Source of the DNA: Thermoplasmata archaeon
GTDB taxonomy: Archaea > Thermoplasmatota > Thermoplasmata > Thermoplasmatales > Thermoplasmataceae
DNA: 5,128 nucleotides
NCBI GenBank assembly: GCA_021835265.1
Contig: JAKBQK010000363.1
Span: forward strand, 1 to 5,128
Direction: 5' to 3'
Within the stretch, counting starts at the first letter, position 1. Every line of letters begins with the position of its first letter. The notes beneath the pieces were generated by a model. It saw only the letters and a program-made list of their open reading frames with translations. It was not told the origin of the DNA and did not search any database. This document shows positions 1-5,128 of the stretch, in pieces. A program made the position numbers and the translations under genes.

Positions 1-273
1 GAGTTATTCGTTGGTGTGGCCCTTAGCATTAAACAGGATCAAGAGAGAAATAAGATAAATCGAATACTAAACGGACTCTCAATAATAAGTTTTGATGGAG
101 ATTCTGCAAAAGAAGCTGGAAGGATCTCTGCACAAAAAAGAAAACATGGATCAACAATAGAACCAGAAGATTCTATGATTGCGGGTATATGTTTGAGAAG
201 AAACGAGATTCTGATAACGCGCAATATAAAGCATTTTAATGATATAGAAGGTTTGAGAATAGAGAGTTATTAG
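1..273 (+). CDS. VapC-like PIN-domain ribonuclease toxin, C-terminal part (5' end outside window)
   Basis: The reading frame is open from base 1, so the gene starts upstream; the GTG at 16 is internal. Ninety residues are visible. They open with ELFVGV, which fits the conserved segment where PIN domains place their second acidic residue (E1). The end shows the VapC signature: a conserved aspartate in EPEDSMIAGICLRR (D57), then the strand and turn ILITRNIKHF (T73-R74-N75, H78-F79), then the usual closing strand near 'IEGLRI'. PIN toxins of this family are Mg2+-dependent RNases that cut tRNA or rRNA and are silenced by a small antitoxin encoded just upstream. Here the antitoxin and the first catalytic Asp lie outside the window, so pairing and integrity cannot be judged. 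Nothing inside the visible part is broken. The gene runs convergently towards minus-strand gene debris, which suits an accessory region. The PIN assignment is firm; the exact toxin subgroup is not. Confidence 0.82.
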   Translation, partial: ELFVGVALSIKQDQERNKINRILNGLSIISFDGDSAKEAGRISAQKRKHGSTIEPEDSMIAGICLRRNEILITRNIKHFNDIEGLRIESY

Positions 274-349
274 AGACATGTGTGCATGATAACACAGCCT
301 TAAACTGTGCTTGAATCCATATCGGCAAATTTTTTAGTTCTCGAAATTC

Positions 350-641
350 CTTTGGGATAAATTTCTGTATGTCTGGGGGCCCCATTAAGATAGTGTCATC
401 GCTCAGTTCTTTATAATTACCTTAAAGCCACCTTTCAAAAAAAAAAACACTATACGTATGTTTTTTCTAAGGAAATTGTTTTTTCAGAGTTTCAGACTCT
501 ATCTTTAAGATCTTCAACGACATCCATTTACAAAGGGTTTTTTGTCTACTTGCATTCAGCGAAAAGCAATTCTCCGCGTATTTTAGAATGTGCGAAAATA
601 TCTATTTCTTCAACCCTGTTAACAAAATTTTGTTGAGACAT
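350..641 (-). pseudogene. Remnant of archaeal AAA ATPase, C-terminal DUF234 nuclease-like domain
   Basis: On the minus strand from 641, 31 open codons read MSQQNFVNRVEEIDIFAHSK and end in RGELLFAECK, followed by an in-frame TAG (548-546) where the family usually has Trp. EIDI...LLFAECK matches the PD-(D/E)XK-like core (E-I-D ... E-C-K-W) of DUF234, the C-terminal domain of archaeal ATPases of the ATPase_2 type. The same frame then gives DVVEDLKDRV (524-495), matching the 'VDVLEDLK' helix that follows ECKW in this family. Past a long T run (minus strand) a shifted frame reads KGGFKVIIKN (435-406), like the 'FSKSGFT' strand-turn, and another reads ELSDDTILMGPPDIQKF near the expected domain end. 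Several stops and at least one frameshift make it non-functional. The N-terminal P-loop ATPase half is absent upstream, where transposase debris lies instead. The ATG at 641 is probably an internal Met rather than a true start. Family assignment rests on motif spacing, not on a database search. Confidence 0.6.
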
Positions 642-746
642 AGGTATAATACTTTATTCTCAACAAACATATTTACGCAATCGGAGCGAAGGAATTTGGG
701 CTATCATCTTGAATTTTTATCTTAAACCAATGTTGTATCTTATTTT

Positions 747-1351
747 TTAACAACTGACGATTTTCTTTATCTCACTTGGGTTCTCTCCAGGTTTAATTTT
801 TGATAGCATAGAGTCATGCGGATTCCACTTTTTATGATCCCGTCCACCATTATGTGCGGTCCGCATCAGTAGCCATATGATATTTTCTACCTTCTGACAA
901 GATCTTTGTTGGCTCATACCATCTTGATTCTGGATCTCCGTAATTTCCCCTTAACTTTCTTCTTACTGGTGTTGAATACATGTATTTATATTTCAATGGT
1001 TGCAATGTTTTCCATTGCAAGCCGAAATATGATCTTCTCTTTTATTGCATCTGTATCAAATAATCTTGGCCTTATGAAAAGTGCCCGGAATGAAGGAGCC
1101 TCTTCGATTCCAATTATTTCAATGTATTCCATATAGTTTTTCAGGAATAATCTGCTAGGTTCGTTTTATATGCCTGACATCTGCAAAGGTATGAGAACCA
1201 AGGGTACCTACATAACTTTGTGCTTTCTCTTCCTATCATCGTGGAAAACCATCTCGTCTAGGTTGTGTACAACCGGTGGGATATAATTTTCAATTATAAT
1301 CCCAAACCTATGAAGTGGTCGATAATCTTCCATAACAGTAGGACGTTTCAT
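747..1351 (-). pseudogene. Decayed IS5-like DDE transposase
   Basis: Three minus-strand frames join into one transposase-like protein. Frame A starts near 1351 (MKRPTVMEDYRPLHRFG...) and runs through GIEEAPSFRALFIRPRLFD (about 1115-1058), interrupted by TAG (1210-1208) and TAA (1168-1166). Near 990 the reading moves to frame B: MYSTPVRRKLRGNYG, DPESRW (936-919), then GRKYHMATDAD (891-859). The order STPV, DPEsRW, G-x-K-x-H-x-x-x-D is typical of IS5/IS1182-like transposases, where the first and second catalytic Asp lie just before 'ST' and in the 'GYKxHxxxDxD' strand; here the first Asp is lost at the frame change. Frame C then gives WNPHDSML (827-804), equivalent to the 'TxGNxHDSxxL' segment after the second Asp. 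The frame closes at 749-747. No convincing third acidic region follows, so the C-terminus seems lost. The coding-like run may extend up to about 1460. No intact terminal repeats are certain. Confidence 0.62.
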
Positions 1352-1480
1352 GGCATGTAAGACCACCCGTGTATTGTTCAGATGATTCGAAATGGGAAAG
1401 GTTCATGAACCAGAATAAGGCCACAAATTTGGGTTTCTTTCCAAGTCTTGGGCAGGTCTCTAATAGAAATTTATGAAATA

Positions 1481-1490
1481 ATATTTATAC
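1481..1490 (+). promoter_or_regulatory. TATA box for the nuclease-helicase gene
   Basis: ATATTTATAC lies with its centre about 29 bases before the ATG at 1515. It follows an A-rich stretch that can act as the TFB recognition element. Archaeal transcription starts about 24-28 bases past the TATA centre, so the start should fall at about 1510-1515, giving a leaderless or few-base-leader mRNA. The short AGGA at 1511-1514 touches the start codon and is too close to work as a Shine-Dalgarno site. Confidence 0.6.
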
Positions 1491-1514
1491 TTTGAGATAG
1501 TACCAATATTAGGA

Positions 1515-3410
1515 ATGCGTCTATATTCTGGAACAATTTCTCAGTTTAGTGAAGATACCGCCTACAATAGAATTGCTGATAAACTCAGAAATAGTTTCTT
1601 CGAATACTTTCATTATTATCCCAATATTGCAGAGATAAATTCATGGCAAAATTCACTGAGGGCTATTTCAACTGTTTTTCAATTGGCCAACCTGACTGAC
1701 CATGGAATAATTCTCGAGTATCAGCTCCCGCAGACATCGAAAAGGTTAGATTGTCTTGTCTGTGGCAGGGACTCGCAAATGAGAGACAATGCTGTAATCG
1801 TTGAGTTGAAGCAATGGCAGAAAGCTATGCCATCAGTCGGGGAGAGAGAAGTTGTAACATGGATTGGTCTTTCTGAGAGAGACGTATTGCACCCGTCCGT
1901 CCAGGTCGGCCAGTACAAAGAATATCTTCAAGATTATCAGTCTACATTTTACGAAGGGAACTTTCCGGTAATTCTCAGCGCATGTTCGTACCTTCACAAT
2001 TATCCTCTTATCCAAGGCGACGTAATTTTTGACGGTAAATTTAGATTCTATCTTGAAAATTTCCCACTCTTCACGAAGGATCAAGTAAGAGATCTTTGTT
2101 CTTTTTTAAATAAGAGATTATCCTTTGGTGGCGGCGTCGAAGTTTTAAATAGAATTGAAAATAGTAAATTCAAGCCCAGCAAGAAATTGATGGATTATAT
2201 CTCAGGCGTTATTCAGGGCTTGAAGGAATACACTCTCCTTGATGACCAGCTTGTTGTGTACGATATGGTCAAAGAGGCAGTGAAGGAAGGTGTTCTTAAA
2301 GGCCGCAAATCAGCAATAATCGTGCAGGGTGGTCCAGGAACAGGAAAATCCGTCATAGCTATGAACTTAATGGGCGATCTCTCCAGAGAGCATTATAACA
2401 CACACTACGTGACAGGATCAAGGGCTTTTACCGCAACTCTCAGGTATATACTAGGCAGCAGGAGTTCATTTCAGGTTCGGCACTTCAACCAATACGGTAA
2501 GGCTTTAGAGAATGAAGTTGATGTTATCATCGCAGATGAGGCACACAGAATGTGGGAAAGAGACAGGAGTAGATTCACCCGGTCTAGTGAGAGGAACAAC
2601 ACTCCGATCGTTGATCAACTTATTAGATCTTCCAAAGTCTCTGTTTTTTTCGTGGATAACCACCAGATAGTAAGACCTGAAGAGGTTGGTTCCACATCCT
2701 ATATTGAGACCCACGCTTCTAGTCTAAACGTTAACATTATAAAGATTCGTCTTGAAGCCCAGTTCCGTTGCCAGGGGTCTGATGCCTTTGTGAATTGGAT
2801 TAACAATACGCTTGGAATAGAGCGAACCGCAAATGTAATTTGGTCGGGAGAAGAACAATTTGATTTTAGGATTTTTGATTCCCCTGAAAGTCTGGAAAGA
2901 GCTATTGTGGAAAAAGGTAAAATGGGTAAGAAAGCAAGATTAGCTGCCGGATTTTGTTGGCCATGGTCGGCACCGAAGGAGGACGGTACACTCGTATCAG
3001 ATGTGGTGATTGGCTCGTACATGAGGCCTTGGAACGCAAAATCTGATATCGGAAATAGAAAATTAGCGGTTGGCATTCCTTCCGAGAAATTATGGGCACA
3101 CGATCCTAATGGCTTTAATCAGATAGGGTGTGTGTACACAGCACAAGGGTTTGAATTTGATTACATTGGTGTAATCTTTGGTAACGATCTGATATATGAT
3201 CTCGACAAACAAACCTGGGAGGGGCATCCTGAAAATTCCTATGACCTTCCTCTCAAAAGATCAAAAAACAGGTACCTTGAACTTGTTAAAAATTCCTATA
3301 GAATACTGCTGTCCAGGGGAATAGAAGGATGTTATGTTTACTTCCTGGACAAAAATACTGAAAGGTTCTTTAAAAGTAGGATGGACAATCCAAATGTAAT
3401 ATTCAAATAA
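1515..3410 (+). CDS. Nuclease-helicase: PD-(D/E)XK-like N-terminus plus DUF2075 (Schlafen group 3-like) SF1 helicase
   Basis: A 631-residue soluble protein, close to the usual length of this family as I recall it. The N-terminal third shows a restriction-endonuclease-like core: LEYQLP (E69), RLDC (D79), VIVELK (E97, K99) and the family block HPSVQVGQYKEYL (126-138). The helicase follows in full SF1 order: Q-motif-like LLDDQ (241-245); Walker A GGPGTGKS (272-279); motif Ia YVTGSRAF (298-305); Walker B/II ADEAH (340-344); motif III VDNHQ (380-384, D381 and Q384); motif IV EAQFR (414-418, R418); the DUF2075 hallmark AAGFCWPWS (477-485); motif V YTAQGFEFD (541-549); and motif VI YRILLSRG (595-602, R601). 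All key residues are present, so the enzyme looks active: an ATP-driven DNA or RNA translocase coupled to a nuclease. The ATG at 1515 is preferred because the TATA box places transcription start right at it. The gene stands alone. Single-chain nuclease-helicases such as Nhi are known antiphage enzymes; that role here is inferred from architecture and context. Confidence 0.9.
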   Translation: MRLYSGTISQFSEDTAYNRIADKLRNSFFEYFHYYPNIAEINSWQNSLRAISTVFQLANLTDHGIILEYQLPQTSKRLDCLVCGRDSQMRDNAVIVELKQWQKAMPSVGEREVVTWIGLSERDVLHPSVQVGQYKEYLQDYQSTFYEGNFPVILSACSYLHNYPLIQGDVIFDGKFRFYLENFPLFTKDQVRDLCSFLNKRLSFGGGVEVLNRIENSKFKPSKKLMDYISGVIQGLKEYTLLDDQLVVYDMVKEAVKEGVLKGRKSAIIVQGGPGTGKSVIAMNLMGDLSREHYNTHYVTGSRAFTATLRYILGSRSSFQVRHFNQYGKALENEVDVIIADEAHRMWERDRSRFTRSSERNNTPIVDQLIRSSKVSVFFVDNHQIVRPEEVGSTSYIETHASSLNVNIIKIRLEAQFRCQGSDAFVNWINNTLGIERTANVIWSGEEQFDFRIFDSPESLERAIVEKGKMGKKARLAAGFCWPWSAPKEDGTLVSDVVIGSYMRPWNAKSDIGNRKLAVGIPSEKLWAHDPNGFNQIGCVYTAQGFEFDYIGVIFGNDLIYDLDKQTWEGHPENSYDLPLKRSKNRYLELVKNSYRILLSRGIEGCYVYFLDKNTERFFKSRMDNPNVIFK

Positions 3411-3970
3411 TTTCCGTGGTATACCATTAATCCTTCTCATCCCTGTATAAGTAGTTAAGTAAGTGAATTATGCAAAATTTTGACTAGTTTTAAATCATTT
3501 TAACTAAAATCTCATTTGTCACGCAACGGTTTCTCAGCGATCAGTTAAAATGGACTATCTAAAAGTCACAGGGGCAGGCAAAGATTATCATTATGTTTTA
3601 CCATTTTTAGAAACATTCTTTTATTTTAAAAGGCGAATTAGGTTTACTGTGTCCAAATTAATCTTTCGCGTCTACAGGTAAATGACATTGTTCCCGATCT
3701 ATAAAACTGTGTGGAACGAAGTATTCAGTAAATTCTATTACGGAACCAGCGGAAGCAACTAAAAAGGATTTCGATGAAAGGTTTTGGATAGATCTCTTAC
3801 TTTTTAAGTATCTGATTAAACCTTTTCTTACTATGTATGTGGGCCGAGTCATTCCTCAAAACAGTTCAAAGGAATAGAGGGGTCATAAGAGATTGTTTTT
3901 TTACAATGAGCTGCTTGTTCAGATGATATCTAATCTTCACGATTATTATTCTGCATACTTTTCAAAGTCC
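3411..3970. other. Intergenic stretch with no confident gene
   Basis: These bases, between the nuclease-helicase stop and the TPR promoter, are AT-rich. T-rich patches around 3478-3515 and 3585-3630 could serve archaeal transcription termination, but there is no clear run of U after a stem. A minus-strand ORF (3852-3658, 64 codons) has no usable Shine-Dalgarno site and no well-placed TATA box. The opposite strand is also open from 3686 to 3877 and looks slightly more protein-like in its second half (EPAEATKKDFDERFWIDLLL), but has no good start codon. At most one of the two can be coding, and neither is recognisable. No tRNA, CRISPR repeat or insertion sequence is visible. Confidence 0.5.
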
Positions 3971-3980
3971 AAATATAAAC
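3971..3980 (+). promoter_or_regulatory. TATA box for the TPR gene
   Basis: AAATATAAAC is centred about 29 bases before the ATG at 4005, so transcription should start at or just before that codon. There is no Shine-Dalgarno match ahead of 4005 (the upstream bases are AACTGGAAAATATT), which agrees with a leaderless mRNA. The spacing also favours 4005 over the second in-frame ATG at 4020. Confidence 0.6.
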
Positions 3981-4004
3981 AAGTGTTTTTAACTGGAAAA
4001 TATT

Positions 4005-4868
4005 ATGCTTTTAGACGAAATGGAAAATCCTTTATTTTTGAACAGAAAAGCGCATGTTGCTGTCGCCGAGGGAAATCTTCCTGCAGCTTTAGACCTCTTC
4101 ATAAAGGCACATCAGGGGGATCCACGTAACGTGAGTTATATCAATTCAATCGTTTCCATTATGGAAAAACTCGGTAAGTTCAAGGAGTCCGTTGAATACC
4201 TGGATAAACTTATCATCCTTCAGCCAAAGAATATGGAGTTCAGGCTTCGTAAAATAGACAGCCTGATCAATTCAGGTCAACTTAACGAAGCCCTCGATAC
4301 ATATAATGACACAATAGAGATAGATCCTTATGATCCTGAACTTTACTGGAAAAAAGCTGATTTTTTAAGAGACCATGAAAATCTTGATGGTGCTATTTTA
4401 GCCTGTGGTGAAGCAGTGAAACTTAATCCTGAAAATCCAACATACAGAATGAGCAGAGCAGAGCTTTTGACAGAAGTTGAGAAATTTGAATCAGCACTGA
4501 AGGATTACGATTTTCTGGTTGAACACAACCCTTTCAGCCCTGAGATACTTTATGATAGGGTAAAGGTACTCGAAAGACTTGGTTTGGTTGAAAGATCGCT
4601 GAACGATATCAGGAGGATACTGGATCTGAGACCCCACGATCTTCGCTGGCTCCAGATAGCTGCAGAATTCATGGAGGCATCCGGTTACTATGAGGATGCA
4701 CTTACTATATACAATAGATTGATTGAGCTTAATCCGGAAAGAGCTGAATACTATTTTTTAAGAGGCAATCTGCTTGAAAAATTGCAAAAACTTGAGGATT
4801 CAAAAAAGGACCTTGAAAAAGCATACAAACTGGACCCGAGCAATCCACTTTTCCGAAATAACGAATAA
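4005..4868 (+). CDS. TPR-repeat protein (eight tandem tetratricopeptide repeats)
   Basis: A 287-residue protein built almost wholly of TPRs. The proline that closes helix B of each repeat falls at residues 40, 74, 108, 142, 176, 210, 244 and 278, exactly 34 apart, usually in an (I/L)-x-x-P or L-(D/N)-P context. Repeats therefore cover residues 7-278 without a single insertion. Each shows the family pattern of a large hydrophobic near position 4, Gly/Ala near position 8, Ala or small near 20 and aromatic or Leu near 24 (for example GQLNEALDTYNDTIEIDP). Only about six residues precede the first repeat and nine follow the last, so there is no room for an enzymatic domain. No signal peptide or membrane segment is seen, so it should be cytoplasmic. 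TPR solenoids bind partner proteins or peptides; the partner here is unknown. The start is supported by the promoter position. It has its own promoter, and eL41 downstream has another, so it is probably monocistronic. Confidence 0.92.
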   Translation: MLLDEMENPLFLNRKAHVAVAEGNLPAALDLFIKAHQGDPRNVSYINSIVSIMEKLGKFKESVEYLDKLIILQPKNMEFRLRKIDSLINSGQLNEALDTYNDTIEIDPYDPELYWKKADFLRDHENLDGAILACGEAVKLNPENPTYRMSRAELLTEVEKFESALKDYDFLVEHNPFSPEILYDRVKVLERLGLVERSLNDIRRILDLRPHDLRWLQIAAEFMEASGYYEDALTIYNRLIELNPERAEYYFLRGNLLEKLQKLEDSKKDLEKAYKLDPSNPLFRNNE

Positions 4869-4886
4869 TAGAATTTACCGAATAGA

Positions 4887-4896
4887 TATTTATAAA
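4887..4896 (+). promoter_or_regulatory. TATA box for the eL41 / tRNA-Trp unit
   Basis: TATTTATAAA begins 18 bases after the TPR stop codon and matches the archaeal TATA consensus well. Transcription should begin near 4916-4922, giving an untranslated leader of about 45-50 bases before the TTG at 4966. This differs from the two larger genes of the window, whose TATA boxes sit about 29 bases from the start codon. A weaker AT stretch at 4928-4936 is the alternative. Confidence 0.55.
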
Positions 4897-4954
4897 ACGA
4901 TTTAATCACGATTGGCAGATCCGGGGATTAAAAATACCGTTTATTGCACAGCAT

Positions 4955-4960
4955 GAGGTG
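4955..4960 (+). promoter_or_regulatory. Shine-Dalgarno site that sets the eL41 start
   Basis: GAGGTG is complementary to the CACCTC core of archaeal 16S rRNA 3' ends and stands five bases before TTG 4966. An in-frame TGA (4963-4965) lies directly before that TTG, so the frame cannot begin further upstream. A second, weaker GAGG (4997-5000) stands four bases before the internal ATG at 5005. Confidence 0.6.
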
Positions 4961-4965
4961 CTTGA

Positions 4966-5073
4966 TTGAAGAGAAGTTCAAGAGATTGGAAGAAAAGAGG
5001 AAAAATGCGCTGGAAGTGGAGAAAAAAGCGCATCAGAAGACTTAAGAAGGCTAGAAAGGCAAACAGAACTTAA
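4966..5073 (+). CDS. rpl41e: Large ribosomal subunit protein eL41
   Basis: A 35-codon gene, extremely rich in Arg and Lys. The part from the internal Met (ATG 5005) reads MRWKWRKKRIRRLKKARKAN and matches the eukaryotic eL41 start (M-R-x-K-W-R-K-K-R-x-R-R-L-K) almost residue for residue. eL41 is the smallest ribosomal protein, a single helix at the subunit interface bridge, present in archaea and eukaryotes. I place the start at TTG 4966, which adds MKRSSRDWKKRGK, because a good Shine-Dalgarno site stands five bases upstream and the extra residues are basic and protein-like. The alternative is ATG 5005, giving 22 residues and the eukaryote-like start. It is the first gene of a unit with tRNA-Trp: the TAA ends at 5073 and the tRNA begins at 5075. 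The high basic content and the family-specific W-R-K-K-R core make the call firm despite the size. Confidence 0.85.
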   Translation: MKRSSRDWKKRGKMRWKWRKKRIRRLKKARKANRT

Positions 5074-5074
5074 C

Positions 5075-5128
5075 GGGAGCATGGGGTAGTCAGGTATCCT
5101 AACGGGCTCCAGTCAGGATATGATTAGC
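5075..5128 (+). tRNA. tRNA-Trp (CCA), 5' part, apparently interrupted by an intron after position 37; cut by window end
   Basis: GGGAGCA (5075-5081) is the 5' acceptor strand, followed by U8-G9, a D arm with GGGT (5084-5087), A14, the G18-G19 pair (5093-5094) and TCCT (5097-5100). Then come a candidate 27-31 stem ACGGG (5102-5106), C32, U33 and anticodon CCA (5109-5111) with G37 at 5112. Anticodon CCA reads UGG, so this is tRNA-Trp. The 3' strand needed to close the anticodon stem (like CCCGU) does not follow; instead comes TCAGGATATGATTAGC. This fits an intron inserted after position 37, the usual place in archaeal tRNA-Trp. The T arm and acceptor 3' strand lie outside the window. It is probably transcribed from the eL41 promoter, since only one base separates the two genes. 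If the missing half were absent, this would be a tRNA fragment. Confidence 0.72.

Noticed and set aside
293..309. Hairpin CACAG/CTGTG after the PIN toxin gene as a terminator
   Set aside because: The stem is only five base pairs with no T run directly after it, and archaeal termination relies mainly on T tracts.
621..634. Perfect 14-base palindrome AACAAAATTTTGTT as an operator
   Set aside because: It lies inside the ATPase remnant, encodes part of its QQNFVN segment, and is low-complexity A/T. No promoter is next to it.
906..1136. Plus-strand ORF of 76 codons (hydrophobic, membrane-like)
   Set aside because: It is antisense to the transposase remnant, whose motifs on the minus strand are convincing. 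It has no promoter or Shine-Dalgarno site.
2699..3076. Minus-strand ORF of 125 codons inside the nuclease-helicase gene
   Set aside because: It is antisense to conserved helicase segments and contains no recognisable domain or start signal.
3658..3852. Minus-strand ORF of 64 codons as a real small gene
   Set aside because: GAGG lies only one base from its ATG, no TATA box is well placed, no family is recognised, and the opposite strand is equally open.
3893..4129. Plus-strand ORF of 78 codons starting at TTG
   Set aside because: Its second half overlaps the TPR gene in another frame and becomes Cys/Arg/Ser-rich nonsense there. The TPR frame and promoter explain this region.
4953..5045. 30-codon ATG ORF (MRCLIEEKFKRLEEK...) overlapping eL41 in another frame
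   Set aside because: The Lys/Glu-rich helix-like product is what the A/G-rich eL41 sequence gives in a shifted frame. The Shine-Dalgarno site lies inside it and it has none of its own.
1..5128. CRISPR array or tandem DNA repeats
   Set aside because: No regularly spaced direct repeats were seen anywhere. The only tandem periodicity is the 102-base TPR coding repeat, visible in protein and not in DNA.

Overview
The window most likely comes from an archaeon, and the best fit is a Thermoplasmata-type euryarchaeon. Three things point that way. The 3' end carries eL41, a ribosomal protein found in archaea and eukaryotes but not bacteria. It is followed by a tRNA-Trp whose anticodon arm is interrupted, apparently by an intron just after position 37. 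Each intact gene also has an archaeal TATA box, and for the two large genes the box sits so close to the start codon that the mRNA should be leaderless or nearly so. Base composition is AT-rich.

Layout. (a) 1-273: the 3' two-thirds of a VapC-like PIN-domain toxin gene, cut by the window edge. (b) About 274-1480: roughly 1.2 kb with no intact gene. The minus strand holds two recognisable gene remains: an IS5-like DDE transposase (about 1351 to 747, read in three frames) and the C-terminal DUF234 nuclease-like domain of an archaeal AAA ATPase (about 641 to 350, with in-frame stops and frameshifts). (c) 1515-3410: an intact 631-residue protein joining an N-terminal PD-(D/E)XK nuclease-like domain to a C-terminal DUF2075 (Schlafen group 3-like) SF1-type helicase. 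(d) 3411-4004: an intergenic stretch with only a doubtful coding-like remnant. (e) 4005-4868: a protein made almost entirely of eight TPR repeats in perfect 34-residue register. (f) 4887-5128: a separate core transcription unit, with a TATA box, a Shine-Dalgarno site, the tiny eL41 gene, and tRNA-Trp starting one base after the eL41 stop codon.

Interpretation. Region a-c looks like accessory DNA: toxin, transposon debris, ATPase debris and a nuclease-helicase that could act as a single-gene antiviral system. Region f is conserved housekeeping DNA. The TPR gene sits between them with its own promoter. Nothing in the sequence ties the TPR protein to the nuclease-helicase in an operon: a 594-base gap and a separate promoter lie between them. 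The most notable items are the stand-alone nuclease-helicase, the reconstructable gene graveyard beside it, and the very tight eL41/tRNA-Trp junction with a possible box C/D-bearing intron.
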